64,000 nucleotides of DNA from an uncultured Prevotellaceae bacterium (GCA_905207705.1 CAJLMA010000003.1:124001-188000); one strand, 5' to 3'; counted from the first letter of the stretch, positions 17,869-29,475 are shown. Translations and numbers: made by a program. Notes: a model not told the origin generated them from the letters alone.

Positions 17869-19131
17869 ATGAAAAATTTATTCAAAGACTTGAAACAACA
17901 TGGCCATAAGCATTACCTCGGTGGTCTGGATTTCTTCAAATACATTGGCCCGGGACTAATGGTCACTGTGGGATTCATCGATCCCGGCAACTGGGCATCC
18001 AATTTTGCCGCAGGCTCGCAATTTGGATATTCATTGCTTTGGGTCGTGACTTTATCTACGATAATGCTGATAATATTGCAACACAATGTGGCACACCTTG
18101 GCATTGCCACCGGCCTATGTTTGTCGGAAGCCGCTACACGCTACACACCCAAGTGGATTGCCCGTCCAGTGCTGGGCTCGGCTGTGATGGCGTCAATCTC
18201 AACATCGCTCGCCGAAATTCTCGGAGGAGCGATAGCCTTACAGATGCTGTTTAATATGCCCATAAAACTGGGAGCCTCAATCACAACAATATTTGTGTTC
18301 ATCATGCTTCTCACCAATTCCTACCGCAAGATAGAACGTGCCATAATAACATTCGTTTCAATCATAGGACTCTCTTTCATATACGAGTTGTTTCTTGTCG
18401 ACATCGACTGGGCAACAGCAATGCATGACTGGACGGTACCTGCATTCCCCGATGGGAGCATAATCGTGATAATGAGCGTCCTTGGCGCAGTGGTCATGCC
18501 TCATAACCTGTTCTTGCACTCAGAGGTCGTACAAAGTTTTGAATACCATAAAAGTGATGATGCGTCCATAAAGAAACATTTGAAATATGAACTGTTCGAC
18601 ACATTGTTCTCGATGATTGTGGGATGGGCCATAAATAGCGCGATGATCCTGCTGGCCGCATCAGCATTCTTTAAAAACGGTATCATAGTCGACGAGTTGC
18701 AACAGGCGCAAGCCATGCTGGCTCCCCTGCTCGGGAACAATGCCGGCACCATATTCGCAATTGCCCTGCTGCTTGCCGGCATTTCGTCGACGATCACAAG
18801 CGGGATGGCTGCAGGCTCCATATCAGCAGGCATATTCGGTGAATCCTACCATGTGAAAGACTCTCACTCACAGATAGGGATAATAGCGTCGCTCGGCATC
18901 GCACTTATGCTCATATTCTTCATTGGCGACCCGTTCAAGGGGTTGATAATATCTCAAATGGTACTCAGCATGCAGTTGCCATTCACTGTATTCTTGCAAG
19001 TAAGCTTGACTTCATCCCGAAAAGTCATGGGGAAATATGTCAATTCCCGATGGAACACGATTGTCCTTTATGCAATTGCCGCGACAGTTACTATCTTAAA
19101 CATAATCTTGCTCATATCGATGTTTGAATGA
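17869..19131 (+). CDS. mntH: NRAMP-family divalent metal (Mn2+/Fe2+) transporter
   Basis: A proton-coupled importer of Mn2+ (and Fe2+) in the inner membrane. The 420-residue protein has about 11 hydrophobic segments and both metal-site signatures: DPGN in TM1 (residues 38-41) and MPHN in TM6 (210-213, VVMPHNLFLHS). The SSTITSGMAAGSISAGIFGE segment (~300-320) is also a family feature. The frame could begin at 17770, but those 33 extra residues are poorly conserved in character and precede the putative promoter, so MKNLFKDLKQ is taken as the start. The gene is divergent from the cryptic small-ORF unit and ends in a bidirectional terminator. Confidence 0.95.
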   Translation: MKNLFKDLKQHGHKHYLGGLDFFKYIGPGLMVTVGFIDPGNWASNFAAGSQFGYSLLWVVTLSTIMLIILQHNVAHLGIATGLCLSEAATRYTPKWIARPVLGSAVMASISTSLAEILGGAIALQMLFNMPIKLGASITTIFVFIMLLTNSYRKIERAIITFVSIIGLSFIYELFLVDIDWATAMHDWTVPAFPDGSIIVIMSVLGAVVMPHNLFLHSEVVQSFEYHKSDDASIKKHLKYELFDTLFSMIVGWAINSAMILLAASAFFKNGIIVDELQQAQAMLAPLLGNNAGTIFAIALLLAGISSTITSGMAAGSISAGIFGESYHVKDSHSQIGIIASLGIALMLIFFIGDPFKGLIISQMVLSMQLPFTVFLQVSLTSSRKVMGKYVNSRWNTIVLYAIAATVTILNIILLISMFE

Positions 19132-19143
19132 ATAATAGAAAAA

Positions 19144-19177
19144 GAAGCCGGCCAAAAAATTACTTTGAGCCGGCTTC
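19144..19177. terminator. Bidirectional terminator between mntH and GH97
   Basis: A perfect 9-bp GC-rich stem (19144-19152 with 19169-19177) between convergent genes; the A-rich left flank gives a U tract for leftward transcripts. Confidence 0.75.
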
Positions 19178-19220
19178 CATATATGGCAATCGTGGCACAT
19201 GCGCCACTACCTTAAAAATT

Positions 19221-21401
<2,181 letters not shown>

Positions 21402-21498
21402 TTATTTTTTATTTTTAAAAGGTTTATGTTTATCTTTCTCGTTAAGAACTATTTGTCGGTAAAAGAATTTTAAATTACAAGTTCCCGGGAACCGTACA

Positions 21499-22170
21499 TC
21501 ATTTTATAATTCCGTCAGCTTTCAACTTGGTCACCAATATCTCTTCCATGACCTTGTATCCCGAAAGCGTGGGATGACAGCCATCTTTGGTGTACTTCGG
21601 GTTCAGGCTGCCATCGGGCATTGCCATCGGAGCATAATAGTCCACATACGTCAACCCCTCGGCTCGGGCATAGTCAATTATCATAGCATTAAGTTCCTTT
21701 ACCTTGCCTGCCGGTTTAAGGTCTTTTCTCCAAAACAGATTGTTGCACGGCAAGACGCTGCACAACACAGGCCTTATGCCATTGACACTGGCAAGCTCGC
21801 ACATCGACATGATATTGCCCATGACATTTTCAAGCTTTATTTCCCCGTTATTTTCGGCTATGTCGTTTATTCCGGCAAGAATCAGCACAACCCGTGGCTT
21901 TAGGTCTATTACATCGCGTCTGAAGCGCACGAGCATCTCACAAGAAGTCTGCCCCGAAATGCCTCGACCAGCAAAATTATGGCTGGCAAAGAACGCCGAG
22001 TCCATCTTAACCCACATTTCGGTAATGGAATTGCCCATAAACACTATGTCGGGACGCTCTTCGACCGATTCGTTAGCTTTTTCATACACGCCAAATCCAG
22101 CCCAATCCTTGGCATCGGCCGAAATGGCGCAAATCAATGCGACAGCGAAAACAAACAGAATCTTTTTCAT
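21499..22170 (-). CDS. Exported SGNH/GDSL-type esterase
   Basis: A 223-residue hydrolase with a signal peptide (residues 1-~20, ending ISADA). The four SGNH blocks are visible: GNSIT (block I, Ser nucleophile, ~47-51), GRGISGQ (block II, Gly), GINDIAEN (block III, Asn) and DGCHPT (block V, Asp-His). The short length and these blocks resemble the acetyl-esterase or TAP-like group that removes acyl groups from glycans, but substrates vary. It starts 24 bases after ispG ends, so it probably shares that transcript, and GH97 follows after 100 bases. Confidence 0.92.
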   Translation of the reverse strand: MKKILFVFAVALICAISADAKDWAGFGVYEKANESVEERPDIVFMGNSITEMWVKMDSAFFASHNFAGRGISGQTSCEMLVRFRRDVIDLKPRVVLILAGINDIAENNGEIKLENVMGNIMSMCELASVNGIRPVLCSVLPCNNLFWRKDLKPAGKVKELNAMIIDYARAEGLTYVDYYAPMAMPDGSLNPKYTKDGCHPTLSGYKVMEEILVTKLKADGIIK

Positions 22171-22194
22171 ATAAAAAGTTTTATCAGTAATTCT

Positions 22195-24027
22195 TCAAGG
22201 CTCAACCCAATCGCCATTTGACTTGATGAGAGCTATGAGCCTTGGAATAGCTTCTTCTTCAGGAATATTCTTTTCGACGCATTCTTTCCCCTTGTAAAGG
22301 CTTACACGGTTGACTCCTGCCCCGACATATCCGTAATCGGCATCGGCCATCTCGCCCGGACCGTTCACTATGCACCCCATTATTCCAATCTTTAAATGTG
22401 ACAGATGTGAAGTTGCTTCCTTGACTTTACGAACGGTAGCTTGCAAGTCATACATGGTGCGGCCGCAACCCGGACATGATATGAACTCGGTCTTGCTCAT
22501 GCGCAATCGCGCCGCTTGCAATATTGAATATTCATATCTCACGATATTGCCACTATCGGGATAGTTGGGGGCTGCAAGCCATATTCCATCCCTGAACCCG
22601 TTTAGCAGCACAGTTCCAAAGTCGGCTCCGGCCTTAACCTGCAACCATTCGTCATCACTGTCGGGATAGCAATTCATTATCACCGCAGGAGCTTTTATGC
22701 CACGGTCTGAAAGTGCATGTAGAAATGCCTGTTCACAACCGGTCACATTGATATTTGATGGATAAACTACAAGTACCACATCGTTCTCGTCGTGCAAGAA
22801 ATCAAGCACGCCACCTGCCACGTCAACGTCAGTGGCGACTTTAAGCCATTTTATGGCTGCATCGCACTCTTTTATCTTGTCGGCATCGCCAAGCGTAAAA
22901 ATGGGGAAAATGTCAGCACCACCCGAATACTTGTCAAATGGAACGATGAACCGTGCATCGGCATCAGCAGGCACATTACCATCCTCCACATAGTAGAAAT
23001 CGGCCTTGAATTTGCCATTTGACTTAACCTGCGGCATGGCCGACACGACTGTTACCGGCAATTTACTGCCACCTATCATGCCTCCTACCACATTTGTCAC
23101 CCTGCGTTCAGGCTTTATCCTGTCATATCCGCGACACACTCCGCCGGCTATGTGCGGATGCCCTTCGCGTGATGTTATATAATCCACAAGTTTGCGAGCA
23201 ACCGGGATTTCCAATTCCGGATCTTCGCTCAACGACACCCTTATCGTGTCGCCAATGCCTTCGGCGAGCAACGCGCCTATTCCCACGGCCGATTTTATGC
23301 GTCCGTCTTCCCCGTCTCCGGCCTCGGTAACGCCTATGTGCAATGGATAGTGCATTCCTTCTTCGTCCATCGTCTTGGCCATCAACCTCACGGTTTCAAC
23401 CATGACCACAGTGTTGGATGCCTTTATCGAAATAACTACGTCATGGAAATTTTCGGAAACGAACACTCGCAAGAATTCCATGACGCTTTCCACCATGCCC
23501 TCGGGTGTGTCTCCATACCGGCTCATTATGCGGTCGCTCAACGAACCGTGGTTCACACCCAACCTCACGGCCGTGTGATTCTCCTTGCACAATTCTATGA
23601 ACGGCACAAGGGCATCATGGATGCGCTGCAACTCGACGGCATATTCATCATCGGTATAAGTAAGTGTCTTGAACGTCCGCGCGGCATCTACAAAATTACC
23701 CGGATTGATTCTCACCTTATCGACCATCTTGGCTGCGGCATAAGCTGCCGACGGATTGAAATGTATGTCGGCAATCAACGGCACCGGGCATCCTTCGCTT
23801 CGCAATATGGAACGTATTTCGCCAATGTTGTTGGCCTCACGCACTCCTTGCGCCGTAAGCCTCACATAATCGGCTCCGGCATCGTATATCCGACGGCATT
23901 GTGCCACACTCCCCTCCGTATCCATTGTGGAAGTGGATGTCATCGACTGCACCCTTATCGGGAAATCTGACCCCATAGGCACATTCCCGACATTGACTCG
24001 TAATGTTTTCCGACGTTTATAATCCAT
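22195..24027 (-). CDS. ispG: 4-hydroxy-3-methylbut-2-enyl-diphosphate synthase, long form
   Basis: Converts MEcPP to HMBPP in the MEP isoprenoid pathway, using a 4Fe-4S cluster. The 610-residue length is the form with an extra domain inserted between the TIM barrel and the cluster domain, known from Bacteroidetes, Chlamydiae and plants. The N-terminal barrel carries VQSMTSTST and the RINPGNF strand. The C-terminal part has the cluster cysteines in SCPGCGRT and GCIVNGPGE. The second in-frame Met (24027, MDYKRRKTLRVNVG) fits the family N-terminus better than the first (24039). It is followed closely by the SGNH esterase gene and is preceded by the purE terminator. Confidence 0.96.
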   Translation of the reverse strand: MDYKRRKTLRVNVGNVPMGSDFPIRVQSMTSTSTMDTEGSVAQCRRIYDAGADYVRLTAQGVREANNIGEIRSILRSEGCPVPLIADIHFNPSAAYAAAKMVDKVRINPGNFVDAARTFKTLTYTDDEYAVELQRIHDALVPFIELCKENHTAVRLGVNHGSLSDRIMSRYGDTPEGMVESVMEFLRVFVSENFHDVVISIKASNTVVMVETVRLMAKTMDEEGMHYPLHIGVTEAGDGEDGRIKSAVGIGALLAEGIGDTIRVSLSEDPELEIPVARKLVDYITSREGHPHIAGGVCRGYDRIKPERRVTNVVGGMIGGSKLPVTVVSAMPQVKSNGKFKADFYYVEDGNVPADADARFIVPFDKYSGGADIFPIFTLGDADKIKECDAAIKWLKVATDVDVAGGVLDFLHDENDVVLVVYPSNINVTGCEQAFLHALSDRGIKAPAVIMNCYPDSDDEWLQVKAGADFGTVLLNGFRDGIWLAAPNYPDSGNIVRYEYSILQAARLRMSKTEFISCPGCGRTMYDLQATVRKVKEATSHLSHLKIGIMGCIVNGPGEMADADYGYVGAGVNRVSLYKGKECVEKNIPEEEAIPRLIALIKSNGDWVEP

Positions 24028-24104
24028 GCTTAAATGCACTGTGTTTGTTGAACAAATAAGATATACAGCATTCTTTCAAAAGTCCCAAACAGGGAAACAT
24101 ATAA

Positions 24105-24147
24105 AACGTCTCATAGGATGGTTTATCCTCCCACCCTATGAGACGTT
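24105..24147 (-). terminator. Terminator of the rpoN-PAP2-purE operon
   Basis: A perfect 13-bp stem (24105-24117 with 24135-24147) with TTTTATAT after it on the minus strand, ten bases beyond the purE stop. Confidence 0.8.
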
Positions 24148-24156
24148 CCCGTATTC

Positions 24157-24663
24157 TCAATTAGTCTTGAATTTAAACTCTACCTTGCGCAATTCCTCAT
24201 TGGCGGCGACAATCTTTCCTGCCAGACCTTTCTTATAGGCATGGAACTTCTCCGAGATTGTCTTGTCGCTGAGAGAAAGAATCTGCGTGGCCAATATCGC
24301 GGCATTCAATGCAGCATTGATTCCAACAGTGGCCACAGGTATGCCCGGAGGCATTTGGACGATGGCCAACAATGCGTCCATGCCCTCTATCGAAGACTTG
24401 ATAGGCACTCCTATGACAGGCACAGCCGTCATCGAAGCTATCACGCCGGGGAGGTGCGCAGCCATTCCTGCTGCGGCTATTATGACTTTTATTCCTCGGC
24501 CTTCGGCTTCCTTGGCAAACTTTGCTACTTCTTCGGGCGTGCGATGTGCCGACAAGGCATTCATTTCAAATGGTATTTCCATTTCATCGAGCAACTTAGC
24601 TGCTTTCTCCATGACAGCCAAATCCGACGTGCTGCCCATTATTATACTTACTATCGGTTCCAT
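24157..24663 (-). CDS. purE: N5-carboxyaminoimidazole ribonucleotide mutase
   Basis: Class I PurE, rearranging N5-CAIR to CAIR in de novo purine synthesis. The 168 residues contain GSTSDL (phosphate binding), the SAHRTPE motif with the catalytic His, AAAGMAAHLPGVIA, and the PPGIPVATVGINAALNAAIL stretch. The extended C-terminal helix (to residue 168) is normal. It follows a PAP2-like membrane protein by 50 bases in what looks like an rpoN-PAP2-purE operon. No other pur gene is near. Confidence 0.97.
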   Translation of the reverse strand: MEPIVSIIMGSTSDLAVMEKAAKLLDEMEIPFEMNALSAHRTPEEVAKFAKEAEGRGIKVIIAAAGMAAHLPGVIASMTAVPVIGVPIKSSIEGMDALLAIVQMPPGIPVATVGINAALNAAILATQILSLSDKTISEKFHAYKKGLAGKIVAANEELRKVEFKFKTN

Positions 24664-24713
24664 TATAATTTAATTTATGCCATTTAAAAATATAAGTTTA
24701 CTTCTGTCATTTG

Positions 24714-25352
24714 TCATGCAAGCAACCGGCCGGCAAGATACACGAACAAGAACCCGTTAAGGAAGCCCATAAGCACTTGCATGAACGTGTGCCGGCGCAT
24801 AAAAATGCGTGACGTGCCAAGGCATCCTGCCAGCAATATCAAGATACATATTACCAGCTTCATATCCACGACACCTACACCGTCCAGATGGATGCTAACG
24901 GCAAAAGCCAACAGCCCCCCTATGCCTGCCATGTGTGCACTTATCTTCCACCAGAATGTCACTATGAGCGAAACGACACATGCCACCGTTCCTCCTATCA
25001 AGAAAACAACAGCCCATTGCGGAGTGTGAATGTGATACAAATACACCGCCGATCCGGCATAACACAACACCGTCGCAAGATATGGCATCCACCGCTCGTT
25101 GCGATTGACAAGGCGTTTGTCTTCAATCAGTTTCAAATTATGCAACACGGCTATTACCACCATCGGCATGATGCATGTAATGCCGAATATCACAAGCAGC
25201 ACCATCAAGCGAGTTCCGGTGGGGATATAACACAAAACTGTTGCCCAAAAAGCCATGAATATGCCTAACGAAGGCATAAGCAGTGGGCTCAATATCGTAG
25301 AAAAAATTCTTGCGAAAACATGTATGACCGTATCGGAGTTTATCTTTGCCAT
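24714..25352 (-). CDS. PAP2-like integral membrane protein
   Basis: A 212-residue protein with about six hydrophobic segments in the PAP2 (phosphatidic-acid phosphatase type 2) arrangement. Remnants of the three phosphatase motifs can be seen: DKRLVNRNERWMPY for motif 1, KISAHMAGIGG for motif 2 and SRIFMRRHTFMQVLMG for motif 3. The canonical PSGH reads ISAH and the last Asp of motif 3 is Gln, so catalysis may be altered or lost. Its place between rpoN (63 bases) and purE (50 bases) is probably operonic, but I see no metabolic link. The role is unknown; lipid phosphatase or transport functions are possible. Confidence 0.75.
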   Translation of the reverse strand: MAKINSDTVIHVFARIFSTILSPLLMPSLGIFMAFWATVLCYIPTGTRLMVLLVIFGITCIMPMVVIAVLHNLKLIEDKRLVNRNERWMPYLATVLCYAGSAVYLYHIHTPQWAVVFLIGGTVACVVSLIVTFWWKISAHMAGIGGLLAFAVSIHLDGVGVVDMKLVICILILLAGCLGTSRIFMRRHTFMQVLMGFLNGFLFVYLAGRLLA

Positions 25353-25415
25353 TTCGTCTTGAATAATATTTGATTTCTTATATTCTTGTATTTATGTCAA
25401 TCACCGGCAGCGTTA

Positions 25416-26870
25416 TCATATTTCTTTCCGCAACCGAGCCACAGGTATCGACAATCGTTCCCTGTATTTGGCAACCGTGCGGCGTGCTATTTCATAACCC
25501 TTGTCCTTCAATATCTCGCACAATTTATTGTCCGACAGCGGATGTTTCTTGTCTTCGGCCTCGATGACATTCTTTATTATTGATTGAATCTCACGCGATG
25601 ACACTTCCTCGCCCGATTCGTGCTGAAGCCCCTCGGTGAAGAAAAATTTCAACGGGAACACGCCCCACTGCGTTGTGACATACTTATTCATCGTAGCACG
25701 CGAGATGACCGATACATCATAGCCTGTATCGTCGGCAATGTCTTTCAATATCATCGGTTTTAGCTGCATTTCATCGCCCGATAAGAAGAAATCGCGCTGA
25801 CGCAGCGTTACTGCACGCATGGTCTTGAAAAGTGTTTCCTGGCGTTGTCTTAGCACCTTGATAAAATTGGAAGCCTTTTCATATTTCTGTTTAACGTCGG
25901 CCTGCACTTCCTCTTCGTGCCTGTTGGCAGGCTTCTTTCCCGAGAATTTGTTATATAATGCCGAATAGCTTTCCGAGATTTGCAAATCGGGGATATTGTT
26001 CAACAGCGTGAGATTTATGGTATCGCCATCCACGTCAACATTGAAATCGGGAATAATCTGCTGGCTGTGGCTTTCATCGGCGATGCCTGTAATGGCATTG
26101 CCGGGTTTCGGATTCAAAGCCCTTATCTCCTCGACAGCTTCTTTCAACTTGGCATTGTCTATGCCGAGAGCCGACATTATTTTCTCGTAATGCTTTTTTA
26201 TGAAAGGTTCAAAGTACCTGTTCACAATCTGATAGGCAAGCATATTGGCTTCATCGCCTTTCTTCCTTTCAAGTTGCAGCAACAAGCAGTCTCTTAAGTC
26301 GACCGCGCCCACACCGGCAGGATCAAGGTCACGCACTATCTGCAACACATCCTCAACTTCTTTCTCGGTGACATCGTTGCCTGTTTGGAATACGATATCG
26401 TCGGTTATCGCGCCTACCGTGCGCCGCAAGTAGCCGTTATCATCTATGTTGCCTACTATGTATTCGGCAATGAGCATCTGATGGTCAGACAATTCCCGTT
26501 CGCCCATTTGTCCCATCAAGTAATCGACAAGCGACCCTTCGGCCACCACTACCGCATTGGGAGTCTCATCGTCCTCGCTGCGGTTTGATATGTTGGTACG
26601 GTAATAAGGGATGTCATCCTCGTCCTTATAGTCGGCATCTTGCATCTGCTCGGGCGTTTCGTCAAATACCTCACCATCTTCATCCTTGTCAAGTTGCTCG
26701 GCAGGCGGAACCTCAGTAACCTCAAGAGCCGGATTATCATCCATCTCACGGCGAACTTCCTCTTCTATTTCGCCCCTGTTCATCTGCAACAACGGAACAA
26801 GAAGCAATTGCAACGGAGATAACCGCTGTGCCAATTTTTGTTCCTGCGACAAAGACTGTTTACTTGCCAT
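25416..26870 (-). CDS. rpoN: RNA polymerase sigma-54 factor
   Basis: The alternative sigma factor that recognises -24/-12 promoters and needs AAA+ activators. Its 484 residues show region I rich in Gln and Leu (SLSQEQKLAQRLSPLQLLLVPL), an acidic region II (~55-100), a core-binding domain, and the C-terminal RpoN box ARRTVAKYRE followed by RLSIPVARLRKEI. No activator gene is in the window. A -7 element TATCTTTG lies 27-34 bases upstream, and further upstream is a duplicated 28-base element (see repeats). Confidence 0.97.
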   Translation of the reverse strand: MASKQSLSQEQKLAQRLSPLQLLLVPLLQMNRGEIEEEVRREMDDNPALEVTEVPPAEQLDKDEDGEVFDETPEQMQDADYKDEDDIPYYRTNISNRSEDDETPNAVVVAEGSLVDYLMGQMGERELSDHQMLIAEYIVGNIDDNGYLRRTVGAITDDIVFQTGNDVTEKEVEDVLQIVRDLDPAGVGAVDLRDCLLLQLERKKGDEANMLAYQIVNRYFEPFIKKHYEKIMSALGIDNAKLKEAVEEIRALNPKPGNAITGIADESHSQQIIPDFNVDVDGDTINLTLLNNIPDLQISESYSALYNKFSGKKPANRHEEEVQADVKQKYEKASNFIKVLRQRQETLFKTMRAVTLRQRDFFLSGDEMQLKPMILKDIADDTGYDVSVISRATMNKYVTTQWGVFPLKFFFTEGLQHESGEEVSSREIQSIIKNVIEAEDKKHPLSDNKLCEILKDKGYEIARRTVAKYRERLSIPVARLRKEI

Positions 26871-26896
26871 GCAATTATTTTATATAGTTGTTTTTA

Positions 26897-26904
26897 CAAA
26901 GATA
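26897..26904 (-). promoter_or_regulatory. Putative -7 element of rpoN
   Basis: TATCTTTG on the minus strand fits the consensus exactly. A TTG is present only 14 bases upstream, so the -33 element is uncertain. Confidence 0.5.
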
Positions 26905-26961
26905 GTGAAAGTCGAGCGCAATGTGAAAAATGAGCTTGCTTATTTTTTTACACTGCCGAGA

Positions 26962-27074
26962 CGCATCCTATATTATGGAAAGATAGCAAAAGGTGAACGC
27001 AGAGACAAACAAAAAAACAACGTTTTTATGTTTGCCCATGTCAACCTGCGTCCTATTTCATGTAAAGATAGCAA
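26962..27074 (-). repeat. Duplicated 28-base promoter-like element
   Basis: Two imperfect direct repeats at 26962-26989 and 27047-27074, 85 bases apart, agree at about 22 of 28 positions. On the minus strand each reads TTGCTATCTTT followed by a partly conserved ATxAxxTAGGAxGC, so each carries a near -7 hexamer core. They lie upstream of rpoN, between it and the divergent ABC genes. Confidence 0.5.
26968..27039 (-). CDS. Possible 23-residue single-span peptide upstream of rpoN
   Basis: ATG at 27039 starts MGKHKNVVFLFVSAFTFCYL and stops after 23 codons: a basic N-terminus followed by one hydrophobic span. It begins 24 bases after the -7-like TATCTTTA of the upstream repeat copy (27063-27070). 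Such tiny membrane peptides exist in Bacteroidales, but I cannot identify this one and chance is possible. Confidence 0.25.
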   Translation of the reverse strand: MGKHKNVVFLFVSAFTFCYLSII

Positions 27075-27186
27075 CTATTGGCAATAGTAAAAAACAAGTT
27101 CGCATAAATTATAATCCCATGCAGAATAATCAATATTCAATTTAAATTTCTAAACACATGTAGAGATATTTATTGACGTATTTAAC

Positions 27187-27194
27187 TATCTTTG
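27187..27194 (+). promoter_or_regulatory. Putative -7 element of the ABC exporter operon
   Basis: TATCTTTG, 30 bases before the ATG at 27224, matches the consensus. No TTG stands at the usual -33 distance. Confidence 0.5.
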
Positions 27195-27223
27195 TCGATA
27201 TTTAAACAAATCAACACTTCTAA

Positions 27224-28153
27224 ATGAATTTTATCGAAGCCAAAGATGTCGTAAAACAATATGACGGACATCTTGCATTGAACAAAGTTTCAATCAATGT
27301 GCCGGAACGGTGCGTTTTCGGGTTGCTTGGGCCAAACGGAGCCGGAAAGACTTCATTGATCAGAATATTAAACATGATTACCCAAGCCGACAGTGGCGAA
27401 GTGCTTTTTAACGGGCATCCCATCAATGAATCGGACATAGCCAACATAGGATACCTGCCCGAAGAACGGGGACTGTACAAAAAAATGAAAGTACTCGACC
27501 ACATCACATACATAGCACGGCTGAAAGGCATGGGAAAAAAGGATGCCGTACAAGCTGCCCATGACTGGCTCAAACGATTTGACTTGCTCAATTGGCAGAA
27601 CAAGAAAATAGAAACTTTATCAAAGGGCATGGCACAAAAAGTGCAATTCATCGCCACCGTAATCCATCGACCCAAATTACTGATATTTGACGAACCATTC
27701 TCGGGCTTTGACCCGGTCAATGCCGAACAGCTCAAAAAAGAGATTCTGCGACTGCACGACCTTGGCGCGACAATCATCTTCTCGACACATAACATGTCAT
27801 CGGTCGAGGAAATATGCGAACAGATTGCTTTGATTAATCGTTCAAAAGTCGTATTATCGGGTAAAGTTGCCGATATCAGGCGTAATTTCAGCCGTAAACT
27901 TTATTCCGTGAATGTCACCGACACGATGCAAATCGACCCGGTGGATGGCCTTTTCTCAATCGAACATGTCAAACCTGCCCAAATGGGAGGCATTATGGCA
28001 AACATAAAGATTGCTCCGGGCGTACAGGCTCGCGACATAATTGCATACTTAAATGAGCATTACACACTGTCGTCGTTCAACGAGCAATTCCCAAGCATGA
28101 ACGAAATTTTCATTGAAACTGTATCAAACAACCAACCCGACAACATCTTATGA
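27224..28153 (+). CDS. ABC transporter ATP-binding protein (NatA-like)
   Basis: The cytoplasmic ATPase of an ABC-2 type exporter. The 309 residues carry Walker A GPNGAGKT (36-43), the Q-loop, the signature LSKGMAQKVQ (~134), Walker B LLIFDEPFSGFDP (~151-163) and the switch His in FSTHNMSSVEE. The C-terminal ~80 residues form a DUF4162-like extension often seen in Na+ exporter NatA and in Bacteroidetes relatives. The stop overlaps the start of the permease gene by four bases (ATGA), so the two are translationally coupled. The substrate is unknown. Confidence 0.93.
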   Translation: MNFIEAKDVVKQYDGHLALNKVSINVPERCVFGLLGPNGAGKTSLIRILNMITQADSGEVLFNGHPINESDIANIGYLPEERGLYKKMKVLDHITYIARLKGMGKKDAVQAAHDWLKRFDLLNWQNKKIETLSKGMAQKVQFIATVIHRPKLLIFDEPFSGFDPVNAEQLKKEILRLHDLGATIIFSTHNMSSVEEICEQIALINRSKVVLSGKVADIRRNFSRKLYSVNVTDTMQIDPVDGLFSIEHVKPAQMGGIMANIKIAPGVQARDIIAYLNEHYTLSSFNEQFPSMNEIFIETVSNNQPDNIL

Positions 28154-29457
28154 AAAATCTCAGCAGGCTGCCTCTCATAATAAGGCACGAATTCATGGCC
28201 ATCGCCGCAAAAAAGTCATTCATCGTAATGACAATACTAATCCCGCTCATTTGCCTGGCTTGCATAGGATTGCCTTGGCTGCTTACAAAGATAAACACCG
28301 GCGATCAGGAAAACGTTGCTTTCGTCGACAAGAGCGGACGATACGGAAAGGCGTTAATCGACACTGAGGAATTCCACTTTGAAGACATCACTCCGATTGG
28401 GGACGAGAACCTTAAAGATTTTTTCACCAACACCGGCCATCTTTATGCCATCGCAGTCATACCAGCCGATATTGATAGCTCTTTGACAATAAACATATAT
28501 TCGGATAATGCCATAAGGCTTTCACTTCAAAAATACTTGGCCGAATGTCTCAACGACTCGATAACGCAGACGCGCATCCAGTCATACGGCATACCGGAAC
28601 TCGACAAAATATTATCTGAAAGCAAGGCCGATGTGGAACTGAATTGCATCAAATGGACTGATGAAGGCGATGAAGAGGAGTCCAACGCCGACATTGCCGG
28701 AATAGTGGGAATGATACTGTCTATGTTGACCTACATGTTTGTATTAATGTATGGCGCAATGATAATGAGCAGCGTAACCGAGGAAAAGACCAATCGCATA
28801 GTCGAAGTCATCGTCAGCTGCTGCCGTCCCATTGAGCTGATGTTCGGTAAAATCATCGGTGTCGGTCTCGTAGGCTTGCTCCAGATGGCAATCTGGTTTG
28901 TCCTTATAGTCATAGCCATAGCAATATTCGGTGCCGGAATGATGCTATCTCAATCCGACATGATACAGCAATCTGCCCAAATTGTAAATATGCAAGAGAC
29001 ACAAGAAATAATGACCGAACTCATGGCAGGCCTCAACTCCATGAATTTTATTGAAATATTCATTTGCTTCGCTCTTTACTTCATCGGCGGATACCTGCTA
29101 TATGGCTCCCTCTTTGCGGCATTTGGGTCGGCAGCCGACCAGCCAAGCGACGCATCGCAAGCTACCACCCCGATGATAATGATAATGGTTTTCGCGCTAT
29201 GGGTAGGGATTGCGTGCATGGAAAATCCCGATGGGAACCTCGCATGGTGGTGTTCTATAATTCCGTTCACTTCCCCGATAGTAATGATGGTGAGACTGCC
29301 CTACGACGTACCTGCATGGGAAATAGCCGTAAGCATAGTCGTTCTGATGGCAACAGCAGTTGCTACAACGGCAATGTCGGCAAAAATATACCGCACAGGC
29401 ATCCTCCTCTATGGGAAGAAACTCTCATGGAAAACGATGTTGAAATGGCTAAAATAA
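28150..29457 (+). CDS. ABC-2 type permease (NatB-like)
   Basis: The 435-residue membrane partner of the ATPase encoded just upstream. The first hydrophobic segment (~residues 22-45) is followed by a large extracytoplasmic domain (~45-185), then five more hydrophobic segments with MSSVTEEKTNRIVEVIVSCCRP between them, a stretch typical of NatB/ABC2_membrane_3 proteins. Relatives export Na+ or unknown compounds. The gene overlaps the ATPase by four bases and ends 18 bases from the convergent GNAT gene, with no clear terminator between. Confidence 0.92.
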   Translation: MKNLSRLPLIIRHEFMAIAAKKSFIVMTILIPLICLACIGLPWLLTKINTGDQENVAFVDKSGRYGKALIDTEEFHFEDITPIGDENLKDFFTNTGHLYAIAVIPADIDSSLTINIYSDNAIRLSLQKYLAECLNDSITQTRIQSYGIPELDKILSESKADVELNCIKWTDEGDEEESNADIAGIVGMILSMLTYMFVLMYGAMIMSSVTEEKTNRIVEVIVSCCRPIELMFGKIIGVGLVGLLQMAIWFVLIVIAIAIFGAGMMLSQSDMIQQSAQIVNMQETQEIMTELMAGLNSMNFIEIFICFALYFIGGYLLYGSLFAAFGSAADQPSDASQATTPMIMIMVFALWVGIACMENPDGNLAWWCSIIPFTSPIVMMVRLPYDVPAWEIAVSIVVLMATAVATTAMSAKIYRTGILLYGKKLSWKTMLKWLK

Positions 29458-29475
29458 AGATTCTGAATGACAAAC

